Shown: piece after piece, positions 1-4,189 of the stretch
Numbering within the stretch: position 1 is the stretch's first letter
Layout: every line of letters starts with the position of its first letter
Source of the DNA: Tannerella sp.
GTDB lineage: Bacteria; Bacteroidota; Bacteroidia; Bacteroidales; Tannerellaceae
Assembly: GCA_031263835.1 (NCBI GenBank)
Contig: JAISEZ010000154.1
Span: forward strand, 1-8,549
Reading direction: 5' to 3'
Length of the DNA: 8,549 nucleotides
Notes under the pieces: model-generated
Databases searched by the model: none
What the model was told of the DNA's origin: nothing
The model's input: only the letters and a program-made list of their open reading frames with translations
Position numbers and translations under genes: made by a program

Positions 1-118
1 CATACTCATATACGTCCCTGTCGGCGAAGTTACGCTCCTTCAACTCCACAATCCGCTTCATCAAAGGGTGGCGGAGATGATGCCTGTATACATCCGTATC
101 TAAAAAATAATTTGCCAT
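1..118 (-). CDS. acyl-CoA dehydrogenase, N-terminal fragment (runs off the window)
   Basis: Only the first 39 codons are present; the gene continues beyond position 1. The start is the ATG complementary to 116-118 and the product begins MANYFLDTDVYRHHLRHP, followed by LMKRIVELKERNFADRD. From memory, the stretch HPLMKRIVELKERN matches the N-terminus of the large acyl-CoA dehydrogenases of Bacteroidales, which lie directly downstream of etfB-etfA. Such flavoenzymes interconvert acyl-CoA and enoyl-CoA in the cytoplasm and exchange electrons with electron-transfer flavoprotein. The position here, same strand and downstream of etfBA, supports that partnership. Unusually, 308 bp containing a nested inverted repeat separate it from etfA, so it may be expressed at a different level from the etf genes. 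No catalytic residue is in view, so the family call rests on the N-terminal motif and context. Confidence 0.75.
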   Translation of the reverse strand, partial: MANYFLDTDVYRHHLRHPLMKRIVELKERNFADRDVYEY

Positions 119-141
119 ATAAAGATTGTTGATTATATATT

Positions 142-426
142 GGTTAGTAGATAGCAGTTATACTGCGCGTGACATGGTTTTGTGCATGAATAGATAGAAT
201 AAATTATCAACACGGAGACACGGAGAACACGGAGATTCGTTTCTCTGCGGAACGAAGTTCCTCCTCTGTGGCCTCCGGGTAACTTCTTTTTCTGCACGGA
301 GGACACGGAGAAAAGACGGCGTTCCGCCGTGCATTCTCCGTGTTCTCCGTGTCTCCGTGTTGATAATTTATTTTTTATGTTCATACACAAAACCTTCCCG
401 TGCAAAGACTGCCAACTACTAACTAC
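142..426. repeat. nested, imperfect inverted-repeat element filling the etfA-acyl-CoA dehydrogenase gap
   Basis: Three pairs of inverted arms are nested around one centre. The outer pair is GGTTAGTAGATAGCAGT (142-158) against ACTGCCAACTACTAAC (408-423), with a few mismatches. The middle pair is GGTTTTGTGCATGAA (176-190) against TTCATACACAAAACC (380-394), with one mismatch. The inner pair is a perfect 38-bp repeat (198-235 and 335-372). The right edge abuts the etfA stop codon (427-429) and the left edge lies 24 bp from the dehydrogenase start. I see no transposase and no credible gene in it. It could be a non-autonomous miniature element or a strongly folding intercistronic RNA. A related element is at 4061-4177. 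Confidence 0.8.
198..372. repeat. perfect 38-bp inverted repeat with CACGGAG-rich arms and an internal hairpin-rich loop
   Basis: The arms 198-235 and 335-372 are exact reverse complements. Each has an A/T-rich outer part (AATAAATTATCAA) and an inner run of CACGGAGA-type units (CACGGAGACACGGAGAACAC). The 99-bp loop holds further CACGGAGG/ACACGGAG units near 295-312 and two small hairpins: TTCGTT/AACGAA (236-256) and ACGGCG/CGCCGT (316-330). CACGGAG-type units are, to my knowledge, a widespread intergenic repeat in many bacterial phyla and sometimes lie beside genes of the GxxExxY family. No such gene is encoded in this loop. An open frame of 90 codons on the minus strand (405-133) is made mostly of repeat sequence and is not called. 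Confidence 0.85.
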
Positions 427-1446
427 TTATTTCGTATTCTTCCTGTAGTACTTAATCATTTTGGGAATGACCTCCTCAACCGTGCCGGTAATTATGTAAT
501 CGGCAATTGCGTTGATGGGAGCATTCGGGTCGCTGTTGACGGAAATAATGATGGAACTTTCCTGCATGCCGGCGATGTGCTGGATTTGCCCGGAAATACC
601 GCAGGCGATGTAGAGCTTCGGACGCACGGTAACGCCCGTCTGTCCGATTTGGCGTTCATGTTCCGTAAAACCGGCGTCAACGGCCGCGCGCGAACCGCCT
701 ACCTCGGCGCCAATCACCGCCGCCAGGTCATACAGTAACTGGAAATTCTCTTTCGACCCCACGCCGTAGCCTCCCGACACAATGATGGATGCCCCTTTGA
801 TATTCGTCCGGCTCTTTTCCATCTGACGGTCGATGACGTGCACCGCAAAATCCGTATCGCTGACACAGTCGCTGACGTTGTGCAGTTTTATTTCACCTGT
901 AAAGTCCGGCCGCAGGATTTCCTTCTTCATCACCCCTTCACGGACGGTTGCCATCTGCGGCCGGCATTCCGGATTGACAATCGTCGCTACGATGTTTCCG
1001 CCGAACGCCGGACGAATCTGGTACAGCAGGTTCTTATATACCTTGCCTTCCTTTTTCTCCTCGTGGTCGCCGATTTCGAGTGACGTGCAGTCAGCCGTCA
1101 GACCGCTTCCCAGCGCGGAGGAGACGCGGGGGCCGAGGTCGCGTCCGATACTGGTCGCCCCCATCAGGACAATCCGGGGTTTCTCCCCGTGAAACAGCTT
1201 CACCAGAATGGCCGTGTGCGGCAGCGAGGTGTAGGGCGCCAGACGGACGTCGTCAAAGACGTGAAGCACGTCTGCGCCATAGGGAAATACCTGCGCGGCA
1301 ATGCCTTCCAGTTTGTGTCCGATGGCTACCGCTTCCATCCGGCAGCCCAGCGTGGCGGCCAGCGCGCGTCCCTTGGTGAGCAGCTCGAGACTGACATCGG
1401 CTACGATGCCGTCTTCTATTTCGCAATATACAAATAAGTTATTCAT
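427..1446 (-). CDS. etfA: electron-transfer flavoprotein, alpha subunit
   Basis: This is the FAD-carrying subunit of the soluble heterodimer EtfAB, which accepts electrons from, or delivers them to, acyl-CoA dehydrogenases. The product is 339 aa, close to the usual 310-340. An N-terminal alpha/beta domain covers roughly residues 1-190. The conserved C-terminal FAD domain contains GGYGVG (225-230), GGSRAAVDAGF (250-260), QIGQTG (267-272) and the signature LYIACGISGQIQHIAGM (278-294), followed by SVNSDPNAPI and an ADYIITG segment near the end. The order and spacing of these elements match the family. The ATG lies 18 bases after the etfB stop, so the two subunits are surely cotranscribed. The stop codon touches the inverted-repeat element that separates it from the acyl-CoA dehydrogenase gene. 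No key residue appears to be missing. Confidence 0.96.
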   Translation of the reverse strand: MNNLFVYCEIEDGIVADVSLELLTKGRALAATLGCRMEAVAIGHKLEGIAAQVFPYGADVLHVFDDVRLAPYTSLPHTAILVKLFHGEKPRIVLMGATSIGRDLGPRVSSALGSGLTADCTSLEIGDHEEKKEGKVYKNLLYQIRPAFGGNIVATIVNPECRPQMATVREGVMKKEILRPDFTGEIKLHNVSDCVSDTDFAVHVIDRQMEKSRTNIKGASIIVSGGYGVGSKENFQLLYDLAAVIGAEVGGSRAAVDAGFTEHERQIGQTGVTVRPKLYIACGISGQIQHIAGMQESSIIISVNSDPNAPINAIADYIITGTVEEVIPKMIKYYRKNTK

Positions 1447-1464
1447 TTCTGTTCTTCTGTCTTC

Positions 1465-2337
1465 TTACCCGATGGTATGGTTCGTAATCAGTTCCTTCAT
1501 CAATCCGTCGATAGCGTCGTCGTCCGGAGCAAGGGTTCTGCTTTCCTTGGTCTGGAAAATCACGTTCTCTATCTTTTTCACCTTCGTGGGAGAACCGGAC
1601 AGGCCGCACTGCGCCACATCGGCGCCGACGTCGGCAACGCTCCATTCCGTCAGATTCAGGTACGGACGGCTGCCGTACAGCGACGCGGCGGCGGTCGCCG
1701 CATCCTGCCGCTCGGTGGCAGTCCGGGCATGTTTGTATTTCTGGACGGACTTTGCGTTACGCGGGCGGCAGTCCGGAGCGCTTCCGTTGACGGTCACTAC
1801 CAGCGGCAGATTCGCCCCGACCGTCTCCACACCCCGTTCCAGCCGGCGCCTGACGGTAATCCGCCCGTTTTCCACCCGCTGAATCTCTTCGGCATACGTG
1901 ACCTGATTCAGGCCCAGCTTCTCAGCCACCTGCGGGCCTACCTGCGCCGTGTCGCCGTCGATGGCCTGCCGGCCGCAGAGAATCAGGTCGAAGTCTCTGA
2001 TTTTGCGGATGGCCATCGCCAGTGCATAGGAAGTCGCCAGCGTGTCGGCGCCGGCAAAAGCACGGTCGGTCAGCAGATAGCCTCCGTCGGCGCCGCGGTA
2101 CAGTCCTTCGCGGATGATTTCGGCCGCACGTCCGGGCCCCATGGTCAGCAGCGTGACCGTCGAGCCGGGGTGTGCATCCTTGAGACGCAACGCCTGTTCA
2201 AGCGCATTCAGGTCTTCCGGATTGAAAATGGCCGGAAGCGCCGCACGGTTGACCGTCCCGTCCGCCTTCATCGCATCCCTGCCCACGTTCCGCGTGTCCG
2301 GCACCTGCTTCGCCAATACAATAATACTTAAACTCAT
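1465..2337 (-). CDS. etfB: electron-transfer flavoprotein, beta subunit (bifurcating-type nucleotide loop)
   Basis: EtfB is the second subunit of EtfAB and binds AMP in classical ETFs or a second FAD in electron-bifurcating ones. The product is 290 aa from the chosen start MSLSIIVLAKQVPDT, the standard family N-terminus. An in-frame ATG 21 codons upstream would add a non-homologous leader (MKMFEYFC...) and would overlap the predicted promoter box, so I rejected it. Visible landmarks are the N-terminal VLAKQVPDT strand, FNPEDLNALEQAL (38-50), DRAFAGADTLATS (91-103), the nucleotide loop CGRQAIDGDTAQVGPQ (121-136), and a C-terminal GSPTKVKKIENV segment (248-259) that normally embraces EtfA. The loop resembles Acidaminococcus/Clostridium bifurcating EtfB rather than mitochondrial ETFB, which has DDDCNQTG at this place. 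It is the first gene of the etfB-etfA-dehydrogenase operon. Whether this complex bifurcates is an inference. Confidence 0.96.
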   Translation of the reverse strand: MSLSIIVLAKQVPDTRNVGRDAMKADGTVNRAALPAIFNPEDLNALEQALRLKDAHPGSTVTLLTMGPGRAAEIIREGLYRGADGGYLLTDRAFAGADTLATSYALAMAIRKIRDFDLILCGRQAIDGDTAQVGPQVAEKLGLNQVTYAEEIQRVENGRITVRRRLERGVETVGANLPLVVTVNGSAPDCRPRNAKSVQKYKHARTATERQDAATAAASLYGSRPYLNLTEWSVADVGADVAQCGLSGSPTKVKKIENVIFQTKESRTLAPDDDAIDGLMKELITNHTIG

Positions 2338-2377
2338 ATACAGTGATATTAGGTAATACAGTTTCAAAAACTGCGTG

Positions 2378-2385
2378 CAAAAGTA
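2378..2385 (-). promoter_or_regulatory. etfB: candidate -7 box (TAnnTTTG) for the etfBA operon
   Basis: On the minus strand these bases read TACTTTTG, a full match to the Bacteroidota -7 consensus TAnnTTTG. It lies about 40 bases before the chosen etfB ATG, giving a leader of roughly 30-35 nt. At the expected 19-bp distance upstream there is only CCTG, two of four matches to the -33 TTTG, so the upstream element is weak. This placement also argues against translation starting at the upstream in-frame ATG. Confidence 0.5.
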
Positions 2386-2440
2386 CTCAAACATTTTCAT
2401 ACGTCAGGCATGATTCAGCCGAAATCTGTTCTTCCAACAC

Positions 2441-2507
2441 GGGACGCGATGCACCGGGACGCGATACATCGGGGACGAAATGCACCGGGACGAAATGCCG
2501 TAGAGAC
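2441..2507. repeat. 15-bp tandem repeat, four units, ending in a GTAGAGAC half-site
   Basis: Four units follow each other: GGGACGCGATGCACC (2441-2455), GGGACGCGATACATC plus one G (2456-2471), GGGACGAAATGCACC (2472-2486) and GGGACGAAATGCCG (2487-2500). Then comes TAGAGAC. The first and third units differ only at CG/AA. The core GACGCGATGCA and the flank GTAGAGAC both recur in the palindrome at 2673-2694, so the array and the palindrome are probably relatives. Confidence 0.85.
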
Positions 2508-2566
2508 TTTCCGGGCTGCTTTGCTTTGCTTTGCTTCGTTCCTCGCAACTCCTCGCAGTGACGGGC
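2508..2566 (-). repeat. GCGAGGAGTTGCGAGG-type intergenic element, copy A (inverted to copy B)
   Basis: Read on the minus strand this copy runs GCCCGTCACTGCGAGGAGT and then TGCGAGGAACGAAGCAAAGC, with further AAAGC units and CCGGAAA at the end. It is nearly identical to the opposite-strand copy at 3162-3215. It differs by three base changes and one extra five-base GCAAA unit. From memory, elements of this type (CGTCATTGCGAGGAGCGAAG... in other taxa) are dispersed in many bacterial genomes. No function is known to me. Confidence 0.85.
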
Positions 2567-2672
2567 TGCGGAGGCTGAGGTGTTTTTCCACGGCGTCGGG
2601 CAGGGCAGGCGACCGCGCAACGGTCAGGCGGGCGGCGTCCCGGCGCAGCTTGCCGAAAACAGCGCCGTCGTA

Positions 2673-2694
2673 GAGACGCGATGCATCGCGTCTC
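2673..2694. repeat. perfect 22-bp palindrome, GACGCGATGCATCGCGTC core
   Basis: GAGACGCGATG (2673-2683) is followed at once by its exact reverse complement CATCGCGTCTC (2684-2694), with no loop. GTA precedes it, so the left side reads GTAGAGACGCGATGC. Palindromes of this exact type are familiar intergenic repeats in Bacteroidota and cyanobacteria. As DNA it is a potential two-fold protein site. As RNA it would need to open a few central bases to fold. Confidence 0.85.
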
Positions 2695-2748
2695 CCGGAA
2701 TAAAACTGCCGCCCCCGACGCCGGAAAAACAAACGCTCGCCGACCCGA

Positions 2749-2832
2749 GGGCTGAAAGCCCGACATAACCCAGCCCAATGGCAACGCCTTGGGATTACGG
2801 ATACCCGCCTCCACCCTGCGCCCTGCAAGGGC
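2749..2832 (+). repeat. three-hairpin intergenic module, copy 1
   Basis: The copy has three inverted repeats in order. They are GGGCTGAAAGCCC (2749-2761), a stem-loop CCCAATGGCAACGCCTTGGG (2774-2793, one bulged T) and GCCCTGCAAGGGC (2820-2832). The same order and nearly the same spacing (71 against 67 bases from first to third hairpin) recur in copy 2 at 2927. The middle stem has a different sequence from the other copies but still pairs, with GGCAACGCC or close variants at its tip. Confidence 0.8.
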
Positions 2833-2859
2833 AGTATACCTTCCGTCACCATTCATTGT

Positions 2860-2902
2860 CTGAACCGGGATTCATAGGATTTAAGGATTCTCATGATGAT
2901 TT
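2860..2902 (+). repeat. GGATT-rich dispersed element
   Basis: The stretch holds GGGATTCATAGGATT, then TAAGGATTCTCATGATGATT, a degenerate series of GGATT-like units. It resembles, from memory, the CAGGATTTACAGGATTTAAGGATT-type repeats common between genes in Bacteroidota genomes. It lies between module copies 1 and 2. Only one copy is in this window, so calling it a dispersed repeat depends on recollection. Confidence 0.5.
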
Positions 2903-2926
2903 GCGGCTGGCCGGCGGGATTCTGTA

Positions 2927-3006
2927 GGGCTGAAAGCCCGGCATCAATAGCACAGGGCAACACCCTGTGGGGATAAGCGCCTCTCAACAACCAGCCCTGC
3001 AAGGGC
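2927..3006 (+). repeat. three-hairpin intergenic module, copy 2
   Basis: Hairpins in order are GGGCTGAAAGCCC (2927-2939), CACAGGG/CCCTGTG with loop CAACA (2951-2969) and GCCCT/AGGGC with loop GCA (2994-3006). The linker ATCAATAGC between the first two is shared with copy 3. Copy 3 carries CGTAGGG/CCCTACG at the middle stem, so both sides of the stem have changed together. Confidence 0.85.
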
Positions 3007-3080
3007 GGAATCAAATCAAACATCCGGATTTCGCCCTTTAGCTCCCCTTCGGTCGCTGACCGTTGGTTCAGGGCTTGATA

Positions 3081-3142
3081 AACGGGACGCATCCCGTTCG
3101 TAGGGCGTTGCCCTACGCTATTGATTATCGGGCTTTCAGCCC
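3081..3142 (-). repeat. hairpin module, copy 3 (opposite orientation)
   Basis: Read on the minus strand the order is GGGCTGAAAGCCC (3142-3130), the linker with ATCAATAGC, CGTAGGG/CCCTACG with loop CAACG (3117-3099), and then AACGGGA/TCCCGTT with loop TGCG (3098-3081). The first two parts match copies 1 and 2. The third hairpin is different (AACGGGATGCGTCCCGTT in place of GCCCTGCAAGGGC), so modules appear to be assembled from interchangeable hairpins. Confidence 0.85.
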
Positions 3143-3161
3143 TTGGGCTGGTGGCACAGCT

Positions 3162-3215
3162 GCCCGTCCCTGCGAGGAGTTGCGAGGCACGAAGCAAAGC
3201 AAAGCAGTCCGGAAA
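3162..3215 (+). repeat. GCGAGGAGTTGCGAGG-type intergenic element, copy B
   Basis: This copy reads GCCCGTCCCTGCGAGGAGT, TGCGAGGCACGAAGCAAAGC, AAAGCAGTCCGGAAA. It is the inverted partner of 2508-2566 and is one GCAAA unit shorter. Together the two copies bracket about 700 bp that contains module copies 1-3, the palindrome and the GGATT element. Confidence 0.85.
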
Positions 3216-3264
3216 TGTGATGTTTATTTCCTGACAATGCCTTTTTGACTGCCCTGCCCGGGTT

Positions 3265-3281
3265 TGCCTGCGATGCAGGCA
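3265..3281. repeat. perfect hairpin TGCCTGC/GCAGGCA
   Basis: Arms TGCCTGC (3265-3271) and GCAGGCA (3275-3281) enclose GAT. An alternative, wider pairing is possible between CCCTGCC (3252-3258) and GGCAGGG (3278-3284). No T-run follows on either strand, so I do not call it an intrinsic terminator. Confidence 0.6.
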
Positions 3282-3306
3282 GGGGTTATCGGATGACTGC
3301 CGTTTA

Positions 3307-3354
3307 CAGTATCCTGAGGATACTGCCTAGCTAGATACGCTCTCTCCGAGAGCG
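3307..3354. repeat. two adjacent perfect hairpins
   Basis: The first is CAGTATCCTGAGGATACTG (3307-3325), with nine-base arms around a single G. The second is CGCTCTC/GAGAGCG with loop TCC (3338-3354). They are separated by 12 bases containing CTAGCTAG and lie 79-126 bases beyond the 3' end of the outer-membrane protein gene. They look like another repeat-element type rather than a terminator, because no T-tract follows. Confidence 0.65.
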
Positions 3355-3385
3355 GCCGCACGGCAGCATCGCGCGAACCGTTACC

Positions 3386-3398
3386 GGGCTTTCAGCCC
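3386..3398 (-). repeat. solo GGGCTGAAAGCCC hairpin (module fragment)
   Basis: This is an exact copy of the first hairpin of the module, in the orientation of copy 3. It is followed by TAACGG rather than the ATCAATAGC linker. No GGCAACGCC stem follows, so it is either a fragment or a sub-element that can occur alone. It begins 35 bases past the outer-membrane protein stop codon. Confidence 0.65.
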
Positions 3399-3432
3399 TT
3401 AAGTTAATGACATTGGGGGCAACCGTCCGCCG

Positions 3433-4032
3433 TCAGAAAAGCACAGCGGCCGAGATTGACCAGGTATGGGTCTTGCCTTTGTAGGTCGGCAGATTGTCGG
3501 CGGCAAGCGCTTTGAAGTTGTCGGTCAGTCCCAAACCGTAGTTCAGTCCCACTTGCAGGAAACCCAGCGCTTCGGCTCCGACCGAGAAGTTCAATCCGGC
3601 GCCGAAGTTGCCCGCCTTCACCTGCCTGCCCACGTCGTTGTACAGCCCGATATCCCATATCTTCTGCCCGCCTGTCCGGAAACCGAGATACGGCCCTGCC
3701 GCCAGGTAGGGTTTGAGCAGCGGCGTCATCAGTTTCCATTTCACATTCAGGGGTACTTCAAGATAATTGCTCTTGACGGTCTTTTTTTCCAGCTCGCAGC
3801 CTTTCTGCGTAAACAGCAGGGCAACGTCCATTCCCCAGCCCGAAGGTTTCGTATATTCGAGCATGGGGCCAATCAGGAAACCGGTAACGTTGTCCGCTTT
3901 CAGCACGTTGTCGAACTTGACCGTGGCAATATTAACGCCGCCTTTTACGCCGAAACGCAACTGGGCATGTGCTGCCGGTAGCGCCAGCATGGTGGCCAGC
4001 ATTCCGCACAGAATGATTTTTACAGTTTTCAT
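3433..4032 (-). CDS. outer-membrane beta-barrel protein (PorT/OMP_b-brl_2-like)
   Basis: The product is 199 aa and begins with a clear signal peptide: MKTVK, a hydrophobic stretch IILCGMLATMLALPA, then a likely signal peptidase I site after AHA (about residue 23). The mature part starts QLRFGVKGGVNIAT, the typical opening of the small eight-stranded outer-membrane barrels of Bacteroidota. It continues as alternating amphipathic strands with glycine/aromatic turns (GPMLEY, GMDVALLFTQKG, YLEVPLNVKWKL, PYLAAGPYLGFRTGG, GAGLNFSVGAEALGFLQVGLNYGLGL). It ends in VLF, the terminal aromatic residue expected for BAM-dependent barrels. Length fits the family. No specific substrate or partner can be inferred. 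It stands alone, with a repeat element upstream and the repeat mosaic downstream, and I saw no full TAnnTTTG box in its leader. Confidence 0.88.
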   Translation of the reverse strand: MKTVKIILCGMLATMLALPAAHAQLRFGVKGGVNIATVKFDNVLKADNVTGFLIGPMLEYTKPSGWGMDVALLFTQKGCELEKKTVKSNYLEVPLNVKWKLMTPLLKPYLAAGPYLGFRTGGQKIWDIGLYNDVGRQVKAGNFGAGLNFSVGAEALGFLQVGLNYGLGLTDNFKALAADNLPTYKGKTHTWSISAAVLF

Positions 4033-4060
4033 AAGTTACATATTAAATAGTTATTAATGC

Positions 4061-4177
4061 GAATCAGTAGTTAGTAGAATAAAGTACGGTTTCGTACACA
4101 AAACCCGATTGCTGTATGGCGAACCTGCCTGTTACCATTCTACTAACTACTATCTACTGACTACTAACTACTGATTC
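4061..4177. repeat. intergenic inverted-repeat element related to 142-426, with heptamer tandem repeats
   Basis: GAATCAGTAGTTAGTAG (4061-4077) is inverted at 4161-4177. A second, overlapping inverted match to ATTCTACTAACTACT is at 4137-4151. The right side is five tandem heptamers, CTACTAA, CTACTAT, CTACTGA, CTACTAA, CTACTGA (4140-4174). Inside is GTACG/CGTAC (4084-4097) overlapping TTCGTACACAAAACC (4092-4106 region), which is the middle arm of the element at 142-426 with one base changed. The element sits between asnS (stop at 4190) and the leader of the outer-membrane protein gene. It has no T-run, so terminator function is uncertain. Confidence 0.8.
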
Positions 4178-4189
4178 ATCAGTTATCTC

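Larger units (their letters stand above)
2401..3432. other. gene-free intergenic region of about 1 kb made of repeat families
   Basis: Between the etfB promoter and the outer-membrane protein gene I find no credible coding region. The open frames present are short, overlap each other on both strands, and translate repeats (for example RDAMHRDAIHRG, IPPLQGWLL, RAESPIINSVGQRPT). From memory, the last type is a familiar artefact of repeats in Bacteroidales genomes. Listed separately are a 15-bp tandem array, an inverted pair of 54-59-bp elements, a 22-bp palindrome, three copies of a hairpin module plus a solo hairpin, a GGATT-rich element and several perfect hairpins. The stretch 2567-2672 is GC-rich and holds nothing I can name. 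No RNA gene was recognised. Confidence 0.7.

Noticed and set aside
198..372. CACGGAG repeats considered as a CRISPR array
   Set aside because: Units are about 8-12 bp and contiguous or irregularly spaced, arms are inverted rather than direct, there are no unique spacers of uniform length, and no cas gene is present.
133..405. A 90-codon minus-strand open frame in the etfA-dehydrogenase gap, considered as a GxxExxY-type gene
   Set aside because: It consists of both arms of the inverted repeat and their loop. The GxxExxY motif and the rest of that domain are absent.
2338..2400. Extended 311-codon etfB starting at 2400
   Set aside because: The extra 21 residues have no counterpart in the ETF beta family, and the segment contains the best -7 promoter box.
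2508..3215. Composite transposon bounded by the inverted 54-59-bp elements
   Set aside because: No transposase or cargo gene lies between them, and no target-site duplication is visible. The pair is better described as two repeat copies in opposite orientation.
2404..3248. Overlapping open frames of 60-150 codons on both strands in the repeat region
   Set aside because: They translate known-looking repeats (RDAMHRD, RAESPIINSVGQRPT, IPPLQGW) in several frames at once. None shows a domain, signal peptide or plausible start context.
4061..4177. Intrinsic terminator for asnS
   Set aside because: Although an inverted repeat is present, the loop is long and no T-run follows the right-hand arm in the direction of transcription.
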